Assembly (NCBI RefSeq): GCF_052324685.1
Contig: NW_027506895.1
Coordinates: 1,287,096 to 1,351,095 of the forward strand
Reading direction: 5' to 3'
DNA length: 64,000 nucleotides
DNA from: Brachyhypopomus gauderio
Taxonomy: Eukaryota > Chordata > Actinopteri > Gymnotiformes > Hypopomidae
Within the stretch, counting starts at the first letter, position 1. The number at the start of each line of letters is the position of its first letter. Below, in pieces: positions 46,098 through 58,466 of the stretch. Position numbers and translations under genes: made by a program. The notes beneath the pieces are model-generated. The model was given only the letters and a program-made list of their open reading frames with translations, ran no database searches and was not told where the DNA came from.

Positions 46098-46334
46098 GGG
46101 GGTTAGTTTACTGGGGTTAGTTTAAGAGGGTTAGTTTAAGGGGGTTAGTTTAAGGGGCTTAGTTTAAGGGGCTTAGTTTAAGAGGGTTAGTTTCCGGGGG
46201 TTAGTTTAAGGGGGTTAGTTTACAGGGTTTAAGGGGGTTCGTTTACGGGGGTTAGTTTAAGGGGCTTAGTTTAAGGGGGTTAGTTTAAGAGGGTTAGTTT
46301 ACGGGTGTTAGTTTAAGGGGATAAGTTTCCGTAG
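46098..46334 (+). repeat. GGGGTTAGTTTAA minisatellite, left part
   Basis: Imperfect units of 14-16 bp around GGGGGTTAGTTTAAG. They contain the vertebrate telomere-like string GGGTTAG. The array is interrupted by a solo LTR and resumes at 46972. Confidence 0.85.
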
Positions 46335-46971
46335 TGTCACGTCCAGCCCCTCCCTCCTCCCTGGTCCCACCTAGCTCCCCGCTCCCATTCGTTCCTCCCT
46401 CTGTCTGTCACGCCCCGTCGTCAGTCTCGTACACCTGAGTCTTGTTCTACCGTCGTGTTTCCGTGTATAAAAACCCCCTCGTGTTTTACCCCGGTGTCGG
46501 TCATTCCCTGCACGGTAATCCCTCGCTCCTTCTATATCTCGTTTCTTCCTAAGACCTGTTCCTCCCGCTATCCATGTTCTCCCTTTGACTTCGCTCCCTG
46601 TCTGTTTGTTAGTTGTTCCCAGTGTTTTACGCCTGTGTTCTGAGTGTATGTTCCCTCGTGGTATTTCTATATGATTTTATCGTGCGGTCTGTTTGGGTTA
46701 CCCTACTGTTGTGCTTTAGCGTTTCTTGTGTCTAGTTGCCCCGGTGTTCATTGTTGCCTATGTGTTTACAGTTTGTTAGTTGTGTGTTCTTACGTATGCT
46801 TGTTCCCAGTTGTTTAACGTTTCCGTTTAGTTCATGCTCTCTCCCCGTTAGTTTACTTAGCTCCCTCTGTCTTCCGTGTCCTTAGTCGTGTTTGTCTCTC
46901 TTTTCATTAAAACCCTTTAAATACAACTATACTCTGCATTTGCGTCATGCCTGCCCGTCGCAAACGTTACA
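46335..46971 (+). mobile_element. Solo LTR inserted in the minisatellite
   Basis: This 637-bp segment starts TGTCACGTCC and ends AACGTTACA. It is flanked by the 5-bp duplication CGTAG (46330-46334 and 46972-46976). It splits a minisatellite whose units continue on both sides. TATAAAAA at 46466-46473 and ATTAAA near 46909 fit the promoter and polyadenylation signal of an LTR in plus orientation. No internal coding DNA is present. It is unrelated to the LTR at 1.8-9.1 kb. Confidence 0.85.
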
Positions 46972-47073
46972 CGTAGGTTAGTTTAAGGGGGTTAGTTTAG
47001 GGGGGGGGGTAGTTTATGGGGGTTCGTTTACAGGGGTTAGTTTATGGGGGTTAGTTTACAGGGGGTAGTTTAT
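46972..47073 (+). repeat. GGGGTTAGTTTAA minisatellite, right part
   Basis: Continuation of the same array after the LTR, with units ending in TTTATGG or TTTACAG. It includes a run of about ten G. Confidence 0.8.
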
Positions 47074-47821
47074 GGTAACAAAGAAATCAGCTTTAATATT
47101 TGTGAAAACGAATCCCTCCATACTCGTTTGTCTGATTAAAAAACATAATTAGTAGTCTGGTTGATACATTTTGCTTTGTGGTCCTGGCAAAAGAGTGAAA
47201 CCTCCTCTGACCCTAGAAGCGATAAAGGGAATGAACTGGACAACTCCTGCTTCTCTTGTCCACATAAGTATTTGATTTGATCACTACAGAATCTTTAACT
47301 TAGTGTGGAAGTAGCTTTCATCAGTAGTAAACACACAACAACTGGAACAGCTTTTAAAATCAAGACTCCCAACTGGCCATTTTATGTTCCAGCATTTTCA
47401 ATTGACTCGTTGATTTTTCCTATTTATATTAGCGTTTTTAAATTTAGTCCTTTAGTATCCAAGATTCAGAGTTTATTTTCCACAGTCAATCTCTAGCAGA
47501 CAGCTAGAATAGCTACAGAGTAAAGACAGCAACCCGGAGGGCCATGACAGTACAGACAATATTTAAGTAATATATGATCATGCAGAACATACGGACAGTG
47601 CATAATATCATAGATACATACTCAATATGTGTATTCTTCTTTACTATCTGTTCATCATCGGCCTCGTCTTTCCATTGTCCCACTCTTCTTTCTTCCCTTT
47701 ATCCTCTGCCATTTGAGCAACAATGTGAGGGTTTGCGTGAATAATAGTTTCTGATGCCAAAGGAGAAAACCAACCCAAGAATGTGGGCGAGGCTGTGAAG
47801 AGTCCAACCTGAAGGGACAGA
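47074..47821. other. Spacer before the 51-bp array
   Basis: Nothing is recognised. The tail of the long minus-strand open frame (47644-47821) is non-repetitive and has no known domain. Confidence 0.4.
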
Positions 47822-49520
47822 AGCAATATAATCAGACCTACTGGAGAAGGACCTGCCTTCATTAAGGGTACTAGCAGGATAATAAGACCTACTGGAGAAT
47901 GATCTGCCTTCATTAAGGGTACTAGCAGGATAATCAGACCTATTGGAGAAGGACCTGCCTTCAATAAGTGTACTAGCAGGATAATCAGACCTACTGGAGA
48001 AGGACCTGCCTTCAATAAGGGTACTAGCAGGATAATCAGACCTACTGGAGAAGGACCTGCCTTCAGTAAGTATACTAGCAGGATAATCAGACCTACTGGA
48101 GAAGGACCTGCCTTCAATAAGTGTACTAGCAGGATAATCAGACCTACTGGAGAAGGACCTGCCTTCAGTAAGTGTACTAGCAGGATAATCAGACCTACTG
48201 GAGAAGGACCTGCCTTCAATAAGTGTACTAGCAGGATAATCAGACCTACTGGAGAATGATCTGCCTTCATTAAGGGTACTAGCAGGATAATCAGACCTAT
48301 TGGAGAAGGACCTGCCTTCAATAAGTGTACTAGCAGGATAATCAGACCTACTGGAGAAGGACCTGCCTTCAATAAGGGTACTAGCAGGATAATCAGACCT
48401 ACTGGAGAAGGACCTGCCTTCAGTAAGTGTACTAGCAGGATAATCAGACCTACTGGAGAAGGACCTGCCTTCAATAAGTGTACTAGCAGGATAATCAGAC
48501 CTACTGGAGAAGGACCTGCCTTCAATAAGTGTACTAGCAGGATAATCAGACCTACTGGAGAAGGACCTGCCTTCAATAAGTGTACTAGCAGGATAATCAG
48601 ACCTACTGGAGAAGGACCTGCCTTCAATAAGGGTACTAGCAGGATAATCAGACCTACTGGAGAAGGACCTGCCTTCAATAAGTGTACTAGCAGGATAATC
48701 AGACCTACTGGAGAAGGACCTGCCTTCAATAAGTGTACTAGCAGGATAATCAGACCTACTGGAGAAGGACCTGCCTTCAATAAGTGTACTAGCAGGATAA
48801 TCAGACCTACTGGAGAAGGACCTGCCTTCAATAAGTGTACTAGCAGGATAATCAGACCTACTGGAGAAGGACCTGCCTTCAATAAGGGTACTAGCAGGAT
48901 AATCAGACCTACTGGAGAAGGACCTGCCTTCAATAAGTGTACTAGCAGGATAATCAGACCTACTGGAGAAGGACCTGCCTTCAATAAGTGTACTAGCAGG
49001 ATAATCAGACCTACTGGAGAAGGACCTGCCTTCAATAAGTGTACTAGCAGGATAATCAGACCTACTGGAGAAGGACCTGCCTTCAATAAGGGTACTAGCA
49101 GGATAATCAGACCTACTGGAGAAGGACCTGCCTTCAATAAGTGTACTAGCAGGATAATCAGACCTACTGGAGAAGGACCTGCCTTCAATAAGTGTACTAG
49201 CAGTATAATCAGACCTACTGGAGAAGGACCTGCCTTCAATAAGTGTATTAGCAGGATAATCAGACCTACTGGAGAATGATCTGCCTTCATTAAGGGTACT
49301 AGCAGGATAATCAGACCTATTGGAGAAGGACCTGCCTTCAATAAGTGTACTAGCAGGATAATCAGACCTACTGGAGAAGGACCTGCCTTCAATAAGGGTA
49401 CTAGCAGGATAATCAGACCTACTGGAGAAGGACCTGCCTTCAATAAGTGTACTAGCAGGATAATCAGACCTACTGGAGAAGGACCTGCCTTCAATAAGGG
49501 TACTAGCAGGATAATCAGAT
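47822..49520. repeat. 51-bp minisatellite, 33 periods
   Basis: The unit begins GGATAATCAGACCTACTGGA and continues GAAGGACCTGCCTTCAATAA, GTGTACTAGCA. The phrase CAGACC/CAGATC occurs at 47833 and 49516, exactly 33 periods of 51 bp apart. Variants (GAATGATCTGCCTTCATTAAG, AGGGTACT) recur in blocks, suggesting higher-order duplication. The period is a multiple of three, so the minus strand keeps an open frame of 616 codons (47644-49494) repeating a hydrophobic 17-residue unit around KAGPSPVGLIILLVHLL. I regard this as repeat, not gene. Confidence 0.95.
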
Positions 49521-49555
49521 CCAGAGCCTTTGCCCTGTTCTGTTGCTCTTTTATT

Positions 49556-49559
<4 letters not shown>

Positions 49560-49615
<56 letters not shown>
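49560..49615 (+). repeat. CT microsatellite
   Basis: CT run of about 56 bp. Confidence 0.9.
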
Positions 49616-49618
<3 letters not shown>

Positions 49619-50588
49619 AGATCTGCATCTGCTTCTGTTCTTACAGCTCAGCCTGCTCTTTTTCTTCTTTTTCTTTCTTCTGTCATGAGGAAGGATATTT
49701 TGTGTGTATATATATATATATATTCCTTTGAGGCAAAACTACACGAACTCTCTGATTTTGCTTTCGCATCATCACTTCCTGCCAGCTAAATATGTTTATA
49801 AAATTAACAGTTTGCTGGTTACAGTTCTCATTATAAAAGCTTGGCTTAGTCATACCTTTGCTTTAGTAGTCTAATATGATTTGGTAGGTTTAATGGTTAT
49901 ATGTGGCTAGCTTTTTCAAATGTATGCAAAATTATTATTCTGTCGTCTGTGTGGCTAATCAGGGCATTATGGGAAATGTAGTGCGTGTAGCAAATTCATG
50001 TAGTGCAAATGTTTGTGTTGTGTAGTTCAACAACTGGGGTTAAAACAAAGAGTATTATGGATTTGTATTTAATTTTTTTACATGATTACAAAGGAGCATT
50101 TTACTGGGGCAGGTGCTCCATTTATCTGTAGTGATGACCCTGATCAGACCTACATAAAAAAGCCCTGAAGCAGTACGTGTTCTGTGTGTGTGCACAGGAG
50201 TCCAGATCCAGAATGCTATTTTGTGCCACAAAGAGCAACATAAAGATTTCAGGGTAACTGCATTACATATAGCAGCTGAAAACGTGTCACATGATCGCTA
50301 TAGAAGGGCAGACGCAGAATTCACTCACGTGAAGTTTGGGCTTCTGAACAGACGTGCGTTTCGCTTTCAAGCTCTCACTCTTTTTTCTCTCTCATCTCCC
50401 TTATTTCTCTTATCATCTCTCACTTTTTCTCTTTATCCGTCTCACATCTGGCCAACAGAGGCGTGCATGGGGGCTTTTCCTCCGGTTAATGCACTACAGT
50501 CTGTGAACGCTTGTCACTCAGATACATTCCTCATGTGCCTCAACATGTCCAAACCTCATCGGTGTAACACCGCATGACAGCGCCATTC
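49616..50588. other. Spacer between the 51-bp and 34-bp arrays
   Basis: No gene is seen. A second ZNF143-like string, GCATTATGGGAAATGTAGT, lies at 49964-49982. Confidence 0.4.
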
Positions 50589-51806
50589 TCTAGTCTGTAC
50601 CCATGACCTACTGACATCATACCCTAGTCTGTACCCATGACCTACTGACATCATACCCTAGTATGTACCCATGACCTACTGACATCATACCCTAGTCTGT
50701 ACCCATGACCTGCTGACATCATACCCTAGTCTGTACCCATGACCTACTGATATCATACCCTAGTCTGTACCCATGACCTGCTGACATCATACCCTAGTCT
50801 GTACCCATGACCTGCTGACATCATACCCTAGTCTGTACCCATGACCTACTGACATCATACCCTAGTCTGTACCCATGACCTGCTGACATCATACTCTAGT
50901 CTGTACCCATGACCTGCTGACATCATACTCTAGTCTGTACCCATGACCTACTGATATCATACCCTAGTCTGTACCCATGACCTACTGATATCATACTCTA
51001 GTCTGTACCCATGACCTGCTGACATCATACCCTAGTCTGTACCCATGACCTGCTGACATCATACTCTAGTCTGTACCCATGACCTGCTGACATCATACTC
51101 TAGTCTGTACCCATGACCTACTGATATCATACCCTAGTCTGTACCCATGACCTACTGATATCATACTCTAGTCTGTACCCATGACTTGCTGACATCATAC
51201 TCTAGTCTGTACCCATGACCTGCTGACATCATACCCTAGTCTGTACCCATGACCTGCTGACATCATACTCTAGTCTGTACCCATGACCTGCTGACATCAT
51301 ACTCTAGTCTGTACCCATGACCTACTGATATCATACTCTAGTCTGTACCCATGACCTGCTGACATCATACCCTAGTCTGTACCCATGACCTGCTGACATC
51401 ATACTCTAGTCTGTACCCATGACCTGCTGACATCATACCCTAGTCTGTACCCTCGACCTGCTGACATCATACTCTAGTCTGTACCCATGACCTGCTGACA
51501 TCATACTCTAGTCTGTACCCATGACCTACTGATATCATACTCTAGTCTGTACCCATGACCTGCTGACATCATACCCTAGTCTGTACCCATGACCTGCTGA
51601 CATCATACTCTAGTCTGTACCCATGACCTACTGACATCATACTCTAGTCTGTACCCATGACCTACTGATATCATACCCTAGTCTGTACCCATGACCTACT
51701 GACATCATACTCTAGTCTGTACTCATGACCTACTGATATCATACCCTAGTCTGTACCCATGACCTGCTGACATCATATTCTAGTCTGTACCCATGACCTG
51801 CTCCCC
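50589..51806. repeat. 34-bp minisatellite, 36 copies
   Basis: The unit begins TAGTCTGTACCCATGACCTG and continues CTGACATCATACCC. TAGTCTGT occurs at 50591 and last at 51781, which is 1,190 bp or exactly 35 periods. Variable sites are CTACTGA/CTGCTGA, ACATC/ATATC and ACCC/ACTC. It is directly repeated with no spacers, so it is not a CRISPR array. Confidence 0.95.
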
Positions 51807-52401
51807 AACAGTCACCACCACAGCCCACAGGAATGACATACATATACATATATACATTTTCTGCATTTGCAATCAGGGACTACAGTGGAATGACCTTAAA
51901 AGTTTAACTGAATGACGCTCCATGTAGGGTTGTAGGATGATGCTAGGTTTTGGTTCCTCTGAGTTTTCTCATTTGAGTATATACATGATAATTGTATACA
52001 GTATGTCTGTAAATAGAACATCACACGGACACTGGACCAGAACCCGGGTCTGGTACCTGGACTGAGATCTTTCTGGCACCTTCCCTCTCCTGTCCTGGAG
52101 CCTAAGCACCACCTAATTAATCAGATTGGCGAGATGCTTTAAATCAGGAAAATGGCGATTGAATTAGCCCCCACCACTGCATCCGCACTCTCTGGGCTTT
52201 CTGGTGCCAATGAAGTTGTCCCCACAGATTAGATTACTGGCCAGTGTCCCTCCCCCAGGCCCTACGCAGGGCCATTAGGTAATGCAGGACTGCTCGTCCC
52301 AAACTCAGATCTGATGTGCAGCTCTTTGAAGGGCTGCTTTCACTCTGCAACCAGAGCAGGACTGCTTCACACAACCCAGCCAGCTAGTGAGGGAGGAGGG
52401 G
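51807..52401. other. Spacer between the 34-bp and 27-bp arrays
   Basis: Nothing is recognised as genic. Confidence 0.4.
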
Positions 52402-53265
52402 ACTACCTCACACACCAGAGTGAGAGTGACTACCCCACACACCAGAGTGAGAGTCACTACCTCACACACCAGAGTGAGAGTGACTACCCCACACACCAGA
52501 GTGAGAGTCACTACCCCACACACCAGAGTGAGAGTCACTACCCCACAGATGAGAGTGAGTCACTACCCCACACACCAGAGTGAGAGTCACTACCCCACAC
52601 ACCAGAGTGAGAGTGACTACCCCACAGATGAGAGTGAGAGTGACTACCCCACACACCAGAGTGAGAGTGACTACCCCACACACCAGAGTGAGAGTCACTA
52701 CCCCACACACCAGAGTGAGAGTCACTACCCCACACACCAGAGTGAGAGTCACTACCCCATACACCAGAGTGAGAGTCACTACCCCACAGATGAGAGTGAG
52801 TGTGACTACCCCACAGATGAGTGAGTGATACCCCACAGCTGAGAGTGAGTCACTACCCCATATACCAGAGTGAGAGTCACTACCCCACAGATGAGTGAGT
52901 GTGACTACCCCACAGATGAGTGAGTGATACCCCACAGCTGAGAGTGAGTCACTACCCCACACACCAGAGTGAGAGTCACTACCCCAAACACCAGAGTGAG
53001 AGTCACTACCCCACAGACGAGAGTGAGTGTGACTACCCCACAGATGAGTGAGTGATACCCCACAGCTGAGAGTGAGAGTCACTACCCCACACACCAGAGT
53101 GAGAGTCACTACCCCACAGCTGAGAGTGAGAGTGACTACCCCACAGATGAGTGAGTAATACCTCACAGCTGAGAGTGAGAGTCACTACCCCACACACCAG
53201 AGTGAGAGTCACTACCCCACAGCTGAGAGTGAGAGTGATTACCCCACAGATGAGAGTGAGAATGA
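52402..53265. repeat. 27-bp minisatellite with shortened variants
   Basis: The unit is CCCCACACACCAGAGTGAGA then GTCACTA. A second unit type has CCCCACAGATGAGAGTGAG. Some copies lose a few bases (CAGATGAGTGAGTGATACC). There are about 30 copies. Open frames on both strands (VTTPHTRVR-type) reflect the 27-bp period. Confidence 0.9.
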
Positions 53266-53448
53266 CTTCACATGCACTTTGCGTTTTGAGAAACAGAAAA
53301 CTATAGAAAACTATAATTCAATAACCTCTGGGTTATTTGTTTTACACTGGGCATGTATTAGGTTACAGACTTACAAAAACACAGCTGAAAGAGCATCTCA
53401 GTGTTAATTAGAAGCACTAGGGTATTTAATATTTTACTATTTATTATT

Positions 53449-53468
53449 ACTACTACTACTACTACTAC

Positions 53469-53516
<48 letters not shown>

Positions 53517-53531
53517 TACTACTACTACTAC

Positions 53532-53565
<34 letters not shown>

Positions 53566-53567
53566 TA
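53449..53567 (+). repeat. ATT/ACT trinucleotide repeat
   Basis: Two blocks of TAC triplets alternate with two longer TTA blocks. Confidence 0.85.
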
Positions 53568-53579
53568 GTTCAAAATAAG

Positions 53580-54800
53580 CGCTTGATAAATACAAGCAGC
53601 CACATAAATGTTTCCTCCACTCTGAAGTGTGAAGTTACTGTGAGTCTCCCTCAGCCCAAACCAGAACCCCTCCTGGCCCCGAGTCTGGCCGTGCGATCTG
53701 GCGGCGGTGCTGACCCCGTGCTCGCGCGAACATCCTGCCGAGTGCGTGACCGCGAGCGTCTCCCAGGACACGCCCCGTGCCCCCCCCCCCCCCCCCCCCC
53801 CCACCACACTACACCACACCGACTCCAACCCACACCTTCATCTCCCCAGTTCTCGGGTGGAACCCAGAAGGTTATGAAGGAAGTGGATTGTAGAGAGTTA
53901 CACTGGTTTTCCAAATAAATCTCACTTAACCCAAGAGAATTCAAGCCTCTGTTTTTGTGGTGTTTTCCTGTCTGTGTTCCTGACCAAGACAGATTCTGAA
54001 GGGCAGAGCGGTGACTGACCCCAGTGCCTTAGCACATGTTTAAATCAACAGGCCGTGCAGAGCTAACCGCCGAATATGTTTATCTGTTCTCATGACGGTC
54101 GAGTTTCAGTCTCACACTGGCCTCAGCCCCGTTGACTTGCCTGCCGTGCAGCTCGTAAAAGTGCCCATGGTGCAGAAGAACACAGCGCTGGTGTGGAGAC
54201 ACGCCCCCTCACATGGGTGTGTCAGACATTTCTCAGAGGACCATGAGAAGAAGTGAGTGGTCGTCTGGACCGTTCACTCAGGCCTGAGGTACCTGCTGAA
54301 GAAACCCAGACTTTAGTCCAAAATAAGCGATATGGTTCGCAAATGTATTCATTGATGTCACACACAATAAAATATTCAAAGGAGTATTCATCTGTAAAAG
54401 TGCTGGATGTTAAGCACAATTACAATAAATGAAATGTTTGACTGAAATGAAGGTGGCTGTCTGACGTGGAGAGTCAGAGGACTGTTAATGGAAAACAAAG
54501 TCTTTTGGTGTGGCAAGCCACAATTTTTCATTTTTATTCCAAAGCTGCGGAGAAACATTTAAGACCTTTAAAAAATGAAAAAAGGTCAACATTTTGGCTT
54601 TTTTATTTAATGGCAAGGAAACCTTCATTCCTTTGGGCATAAGTCTTTACTGAGGTTCTTTAAACTCAAGCTTCACCAAACGTATTTACCACTTCAAAGA
54701 CCAAGATTCTCCCTCTCTCCCTCTCTCTCATTCTTCCTCTCCCTCTTTCATTTTCTCCTTCTCTCTCTCTCTCCCTCCCACTCTCTCTCTCTTTCTCCCT

Positions 54801-54864
<64 letters not shown>

Positions 54865-56763
54865 ACAAACATACACAAAAGCATTCTGGGGGATATATAC
54901 AATATAAATGGGCCCTTTTGAGTTGGCCCTTATTTCCTTTCAGAGGGTTTATATTAGTGTCTCTCTGGCAAAGGCAGCAACAGAGAGTCTTTCAGAGTGC
55001 TTGTTTAAACTGCTCACTAAATCGAGCCATGCCTCAAATCAGGCACACGGCCATATTTCTGCTCCAGCACCGCTGGTACCATCTGAAATGCATCAGCAAG
55101 ACCACTGTTGCCCATTAGACTGCAGGGATATGAGGGCATATAGGCAGGAAGGTGCTCACACACATACACACACACACACACACAGGAAATAAGTCTGGTG
55201 CCTGTGCTTCTCATGACCCACCTGTAATATCATTAGCTAAAGGTACAGCTCTGTGAGGAGGAAGTCTGTTTAAGCGCTAGCTGATGGCAAAAGCTGAAGA
55301 TATATACATTATGTACTTTCCTCCTTTCCTAACACACAAACATCCTTCTCTGCTGTTAAATCTGCATAACTATTTTTTACTCTTCCCCTCTCTCTCTCAC
55401 GCTCTCTCCATCTCTCTCTTGCTCTCTCTCTCACTCTTTCCATCCCTCTCTCAACCTTTCCATCTCCGTCTCTCTCGGTCTCTCTCGTCTCCAGCTGTCT
55501 GTATGGCCCTATGTCAGCGGTTCCAGCAACTCACCCGTCTACATCATGTGGTCTGGATGTCAGCACAGCTCCAGCTGGCCTCCGACCGCTGCACCCCACA
55601 TCCGCCCGTCTACACCAGCCTGGCATCGGTCGGAACTACGGCCATCCCATGGCCCGTCGCCCTTAAAGGAGCACAGTGGCTCCAAAGTTTCTGCCGCACG
55701 ACATGACGGATGATCGATGTTGACCAGACACCATATGCTAGTGTACATGCTAGTGTATTTGCCTTTCAGACACGGTTGATCAAATTATAATCCAGGAAAG
55801 AAAATAATTATTCTGAGATACTTTTCTTGAGTAACATTATGGTTCTCCATCCTGTTTTTGCATAATCAGCTTCTTCTGAAGACTAAAATATAAAACAACA
55901 ATGTGAAGGAATGTTCCAGGTTTGTATTATGCAGGAACATCACAGTACAGCAACCTTTGACCTGGCACACTGGGCCGAGGAGGCAAGACAGGTTAGCTCA
56001 CCGAAAATAATTATATATACGGACTGGACCTCAGCCAACTCCGAGTCTGGACCTTAGAGCCATATACAAATATAGAGCATGCTCTATAATCTAATGTGAC
56101 ACATATAATCAAGTCTGAGAGATGTTAGTGTTTTACTCCGATGTATCCGGTGAAGATGCGTAAATGGGGTGAGCGACGTGTGCGGTTGAAGGTGAGAGAA
56201 AGCAGTTAAAATAACTCCTCAACTGCAGGAAGGAAAACACAGAGGGATGGTTGGTTTTCTTTTTAATAACACCTCCTGTTCCTGGACTGGTCTGGCTGTT
56301 TTAATGTGTGGTGGTGGTGGTGGCATCTCAAAAATAACCCCTAAATAATGCAGAGTAGGAGGACATGGAGGAGGGAGGAGTTTCTCAGTCGGTCTCGGAC
56401 GGCTTTCTTTGTGACCAGTAAACGACGGCAATTATGAGAGGATTAACACGTTACGGTGAGCTGGAAGGCAGGTGTAGAGGTTATAGGAATGGGAGCACCC
56501 AGTTAATATCACACCTTCCCACGAGCGCTACATATAAGGAGAGAGGACGAACATCTCACGTTCAGTGCCTCAAAGCAGCTGATTGAGAAAGTTTGTCAGT
56601 TTGCAAACATGATGATTACTTATGATGCTTGTGTCTAGTGGTGTGAGCTGATACATCCCACGATAAACTGATGTTTAGAATTCCCAGAATCGGCTGTGGG
56701 CTGTTTCTACAGAAGCAGGCGGCTGAGTGACTGGTAGTGTGCACTTTCAGCCAGGAACATCTA

Positions 56764-56807
<44 letters not shown>

Positions 56808-58155
56808 CAGGAGATTCACCCAGACCTAATAGCTTGGGCATAGATCAGCAACTTCACACTCAAATAGCCATTCCTTTAGAGTCCTTGGCACTTTAACTGG
56901 TGGAGGGAGGGATTCATTTCAGACCCACATCCATCACCGTCCAGAACCGTCCAGCACGCGGGCCGTGTCCTCCGTTCCCACATTCCAACTGCCGTTCTCA
57001 GCGCGCAGCATTGGTGCAGAAACCCAGAGCACGCTCAGTTTCACTGTCTCAGACGTCATACCGAGGAGTTCAAGGCACAGATCCTCGGTGCAGCTGTCGT
57101 TTGACCCGAATACGCGATAACACACGTTAGCCAACTCGTGAAGGACTTGGTGATTAGACGATCAGCAAAACATTTGAACAAAACATTCTGGCTCGGTAGC
57201 ACTGCCAAAGCCCCAGAGTCCGCTTTGGCTGTCCTAAGGCAAGCATAAACTTTATTTATTTGTGACTCAGATCGTATGACCAGTGGAGCACTTTCCACCG
57301 AACAGATGCCTGGTGTGAGGCCCCGGGCCGACCTGCTCTTAGCTACCCGGAGAGGGAGCACAGAAGAATTACATTCTCACGTTTGTCTTTAGGAATGTTC
57401 AGCTCCTCCATGACACCTCCGTCCCACCACTCCATCGATTGTGGGAGAAAGTGTAGAGAAAGACACACTAGGAATCATGGGTATCAAGAACGTGCGATCA
57501 GAACGTGATTGGAAATCAATGGCGATTGCCATTGGTCCAGCCGACTGGTCCCACCAATCCCACGACTCGTACGGTCCAGCAGACTGATACCACCAATCCA
57601 TTTCCATTCACTCTGTTACACTTCGGAAACTCAATCAAAATAACATTAACAGAGAAAACTGGTAAGGTTGTTTGAGTCACATGTATACACAACAAATTCA
57701 TTAAGCTAAAAGGATGTTGTACTCAGACTACTGGACTGCTGAGTAGTCTTAGTAGTAAGGGCTCTGTGCTCTTATTTGTCATTTCTGTTACACTTTTAAA
57801 TCTACTACAAGGTTTGCTTAAAGTACCAGAACTGTGATTAATATATAGGCCTGTATTATATATATCTATATACTATATAGATTTCATGTATAATTCATTC
57901 AACAACAAATTTGTTTTTTTATTATTTAAATAAAAATACATTAAAATAAAAATTGCATGCTTTTTTTACGCTGAAAAATGCAGAATCGAGAATATCTGGA
58001 GCCACAAAAGAAAGGTCAATGGTGCCATCTAGTGGCAGCTTCCCAGTATGACGACTCCATAAGATTGGCCGATTCAGATCATATTCGCTGCTGTGAAACA
58101 ACTACACTCTGACCAATTAGGAAAACATTCACTTCCAGCCAGTGAACGGTTTTGT
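53580..58155. other. Gene-poor DNA between minisatellites and ankrd39
   Basis: No exon is recognised. It holds 23 C (53780-53802), CA runs (54804-54860 and 56765-56806) and an AT-rich stretch (57840-57970). Confidence 0.4.
54804..54860 (+). repeat. CA microsatellite
   Basis: CA run of about 57 bp preceded by a CT-rich segment. Confidence 0.88.
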
Positions 58156-58161
58156 TTTATT
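58156..58161 (-). terminator. ankrd39: AATAAA polyadenylation signal of ankrd39
   Basis: The minus strand reads AATAAA about 155 nt after the ankrd39 stop codon. This is the first such signal downstream. Confidence 0.5.
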
Positions 58162-58316
58162 CTCCAACAAACTTATTAGTGTTAGTAGATAGGAAGAAGC
58201 TTCAGAGAGGTGGAGGTGTGGACGCACTGAGATGGTGTCCAGTCTGAAGCAGCAGACCTCTGGTGAGTCCTTGTTGCTCATACAGGTCAGTCACCCTCTC
58301 TGTCTAGCAGAGCAGG

Positions 58317-58466
58317 TCACAGGGCAGGCGTCAGTAACTCCAGCAGAGCACTGCCGTCTGGACACAGATCTACAGGTAAGCGGGACCTTTTATCCTTCTG
58401 GGTTCTCAAGGCAGGGCAGCTCCTCACGATCACCTCACACACCTCCAGATGACCCCGCTCAGCAGC
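58317..58466 (-). CDS. ankrd39: ankrd39 exon 4
   Basis: It is 150 bp from AAERGHLEVCEVIVRSCPAL to DGSALLELLTPAL and TGA. The acceptor is GTGCAG/GCTGCT. Confidence 0.94.
   Translation of the reverse strand, partial: AAERGHLEVCEVIVRSCPALRTQKDKRSRLPVDLCPDGSALLELLTPAL

Noticed and set aside
47644..49494. 616-codon minus-strand frame as a real gene
   Set aside because: It is produced by a 51-bp tandem repeat whose period is a multiple of three. No splice or promoter context is seen. Kept only as a repeat and a finding.
50589..51806. 34-bp direct repeats as a CRISPR array
   Set aside because: Repeats are head to tail with no spacers, in a vertebrate genome.
52314..53166. Overlapping frames of VTTPHTRVR-type repeats
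   Set aside because: Open on both strands because of the 27-bp tandem repeat. Not coding.
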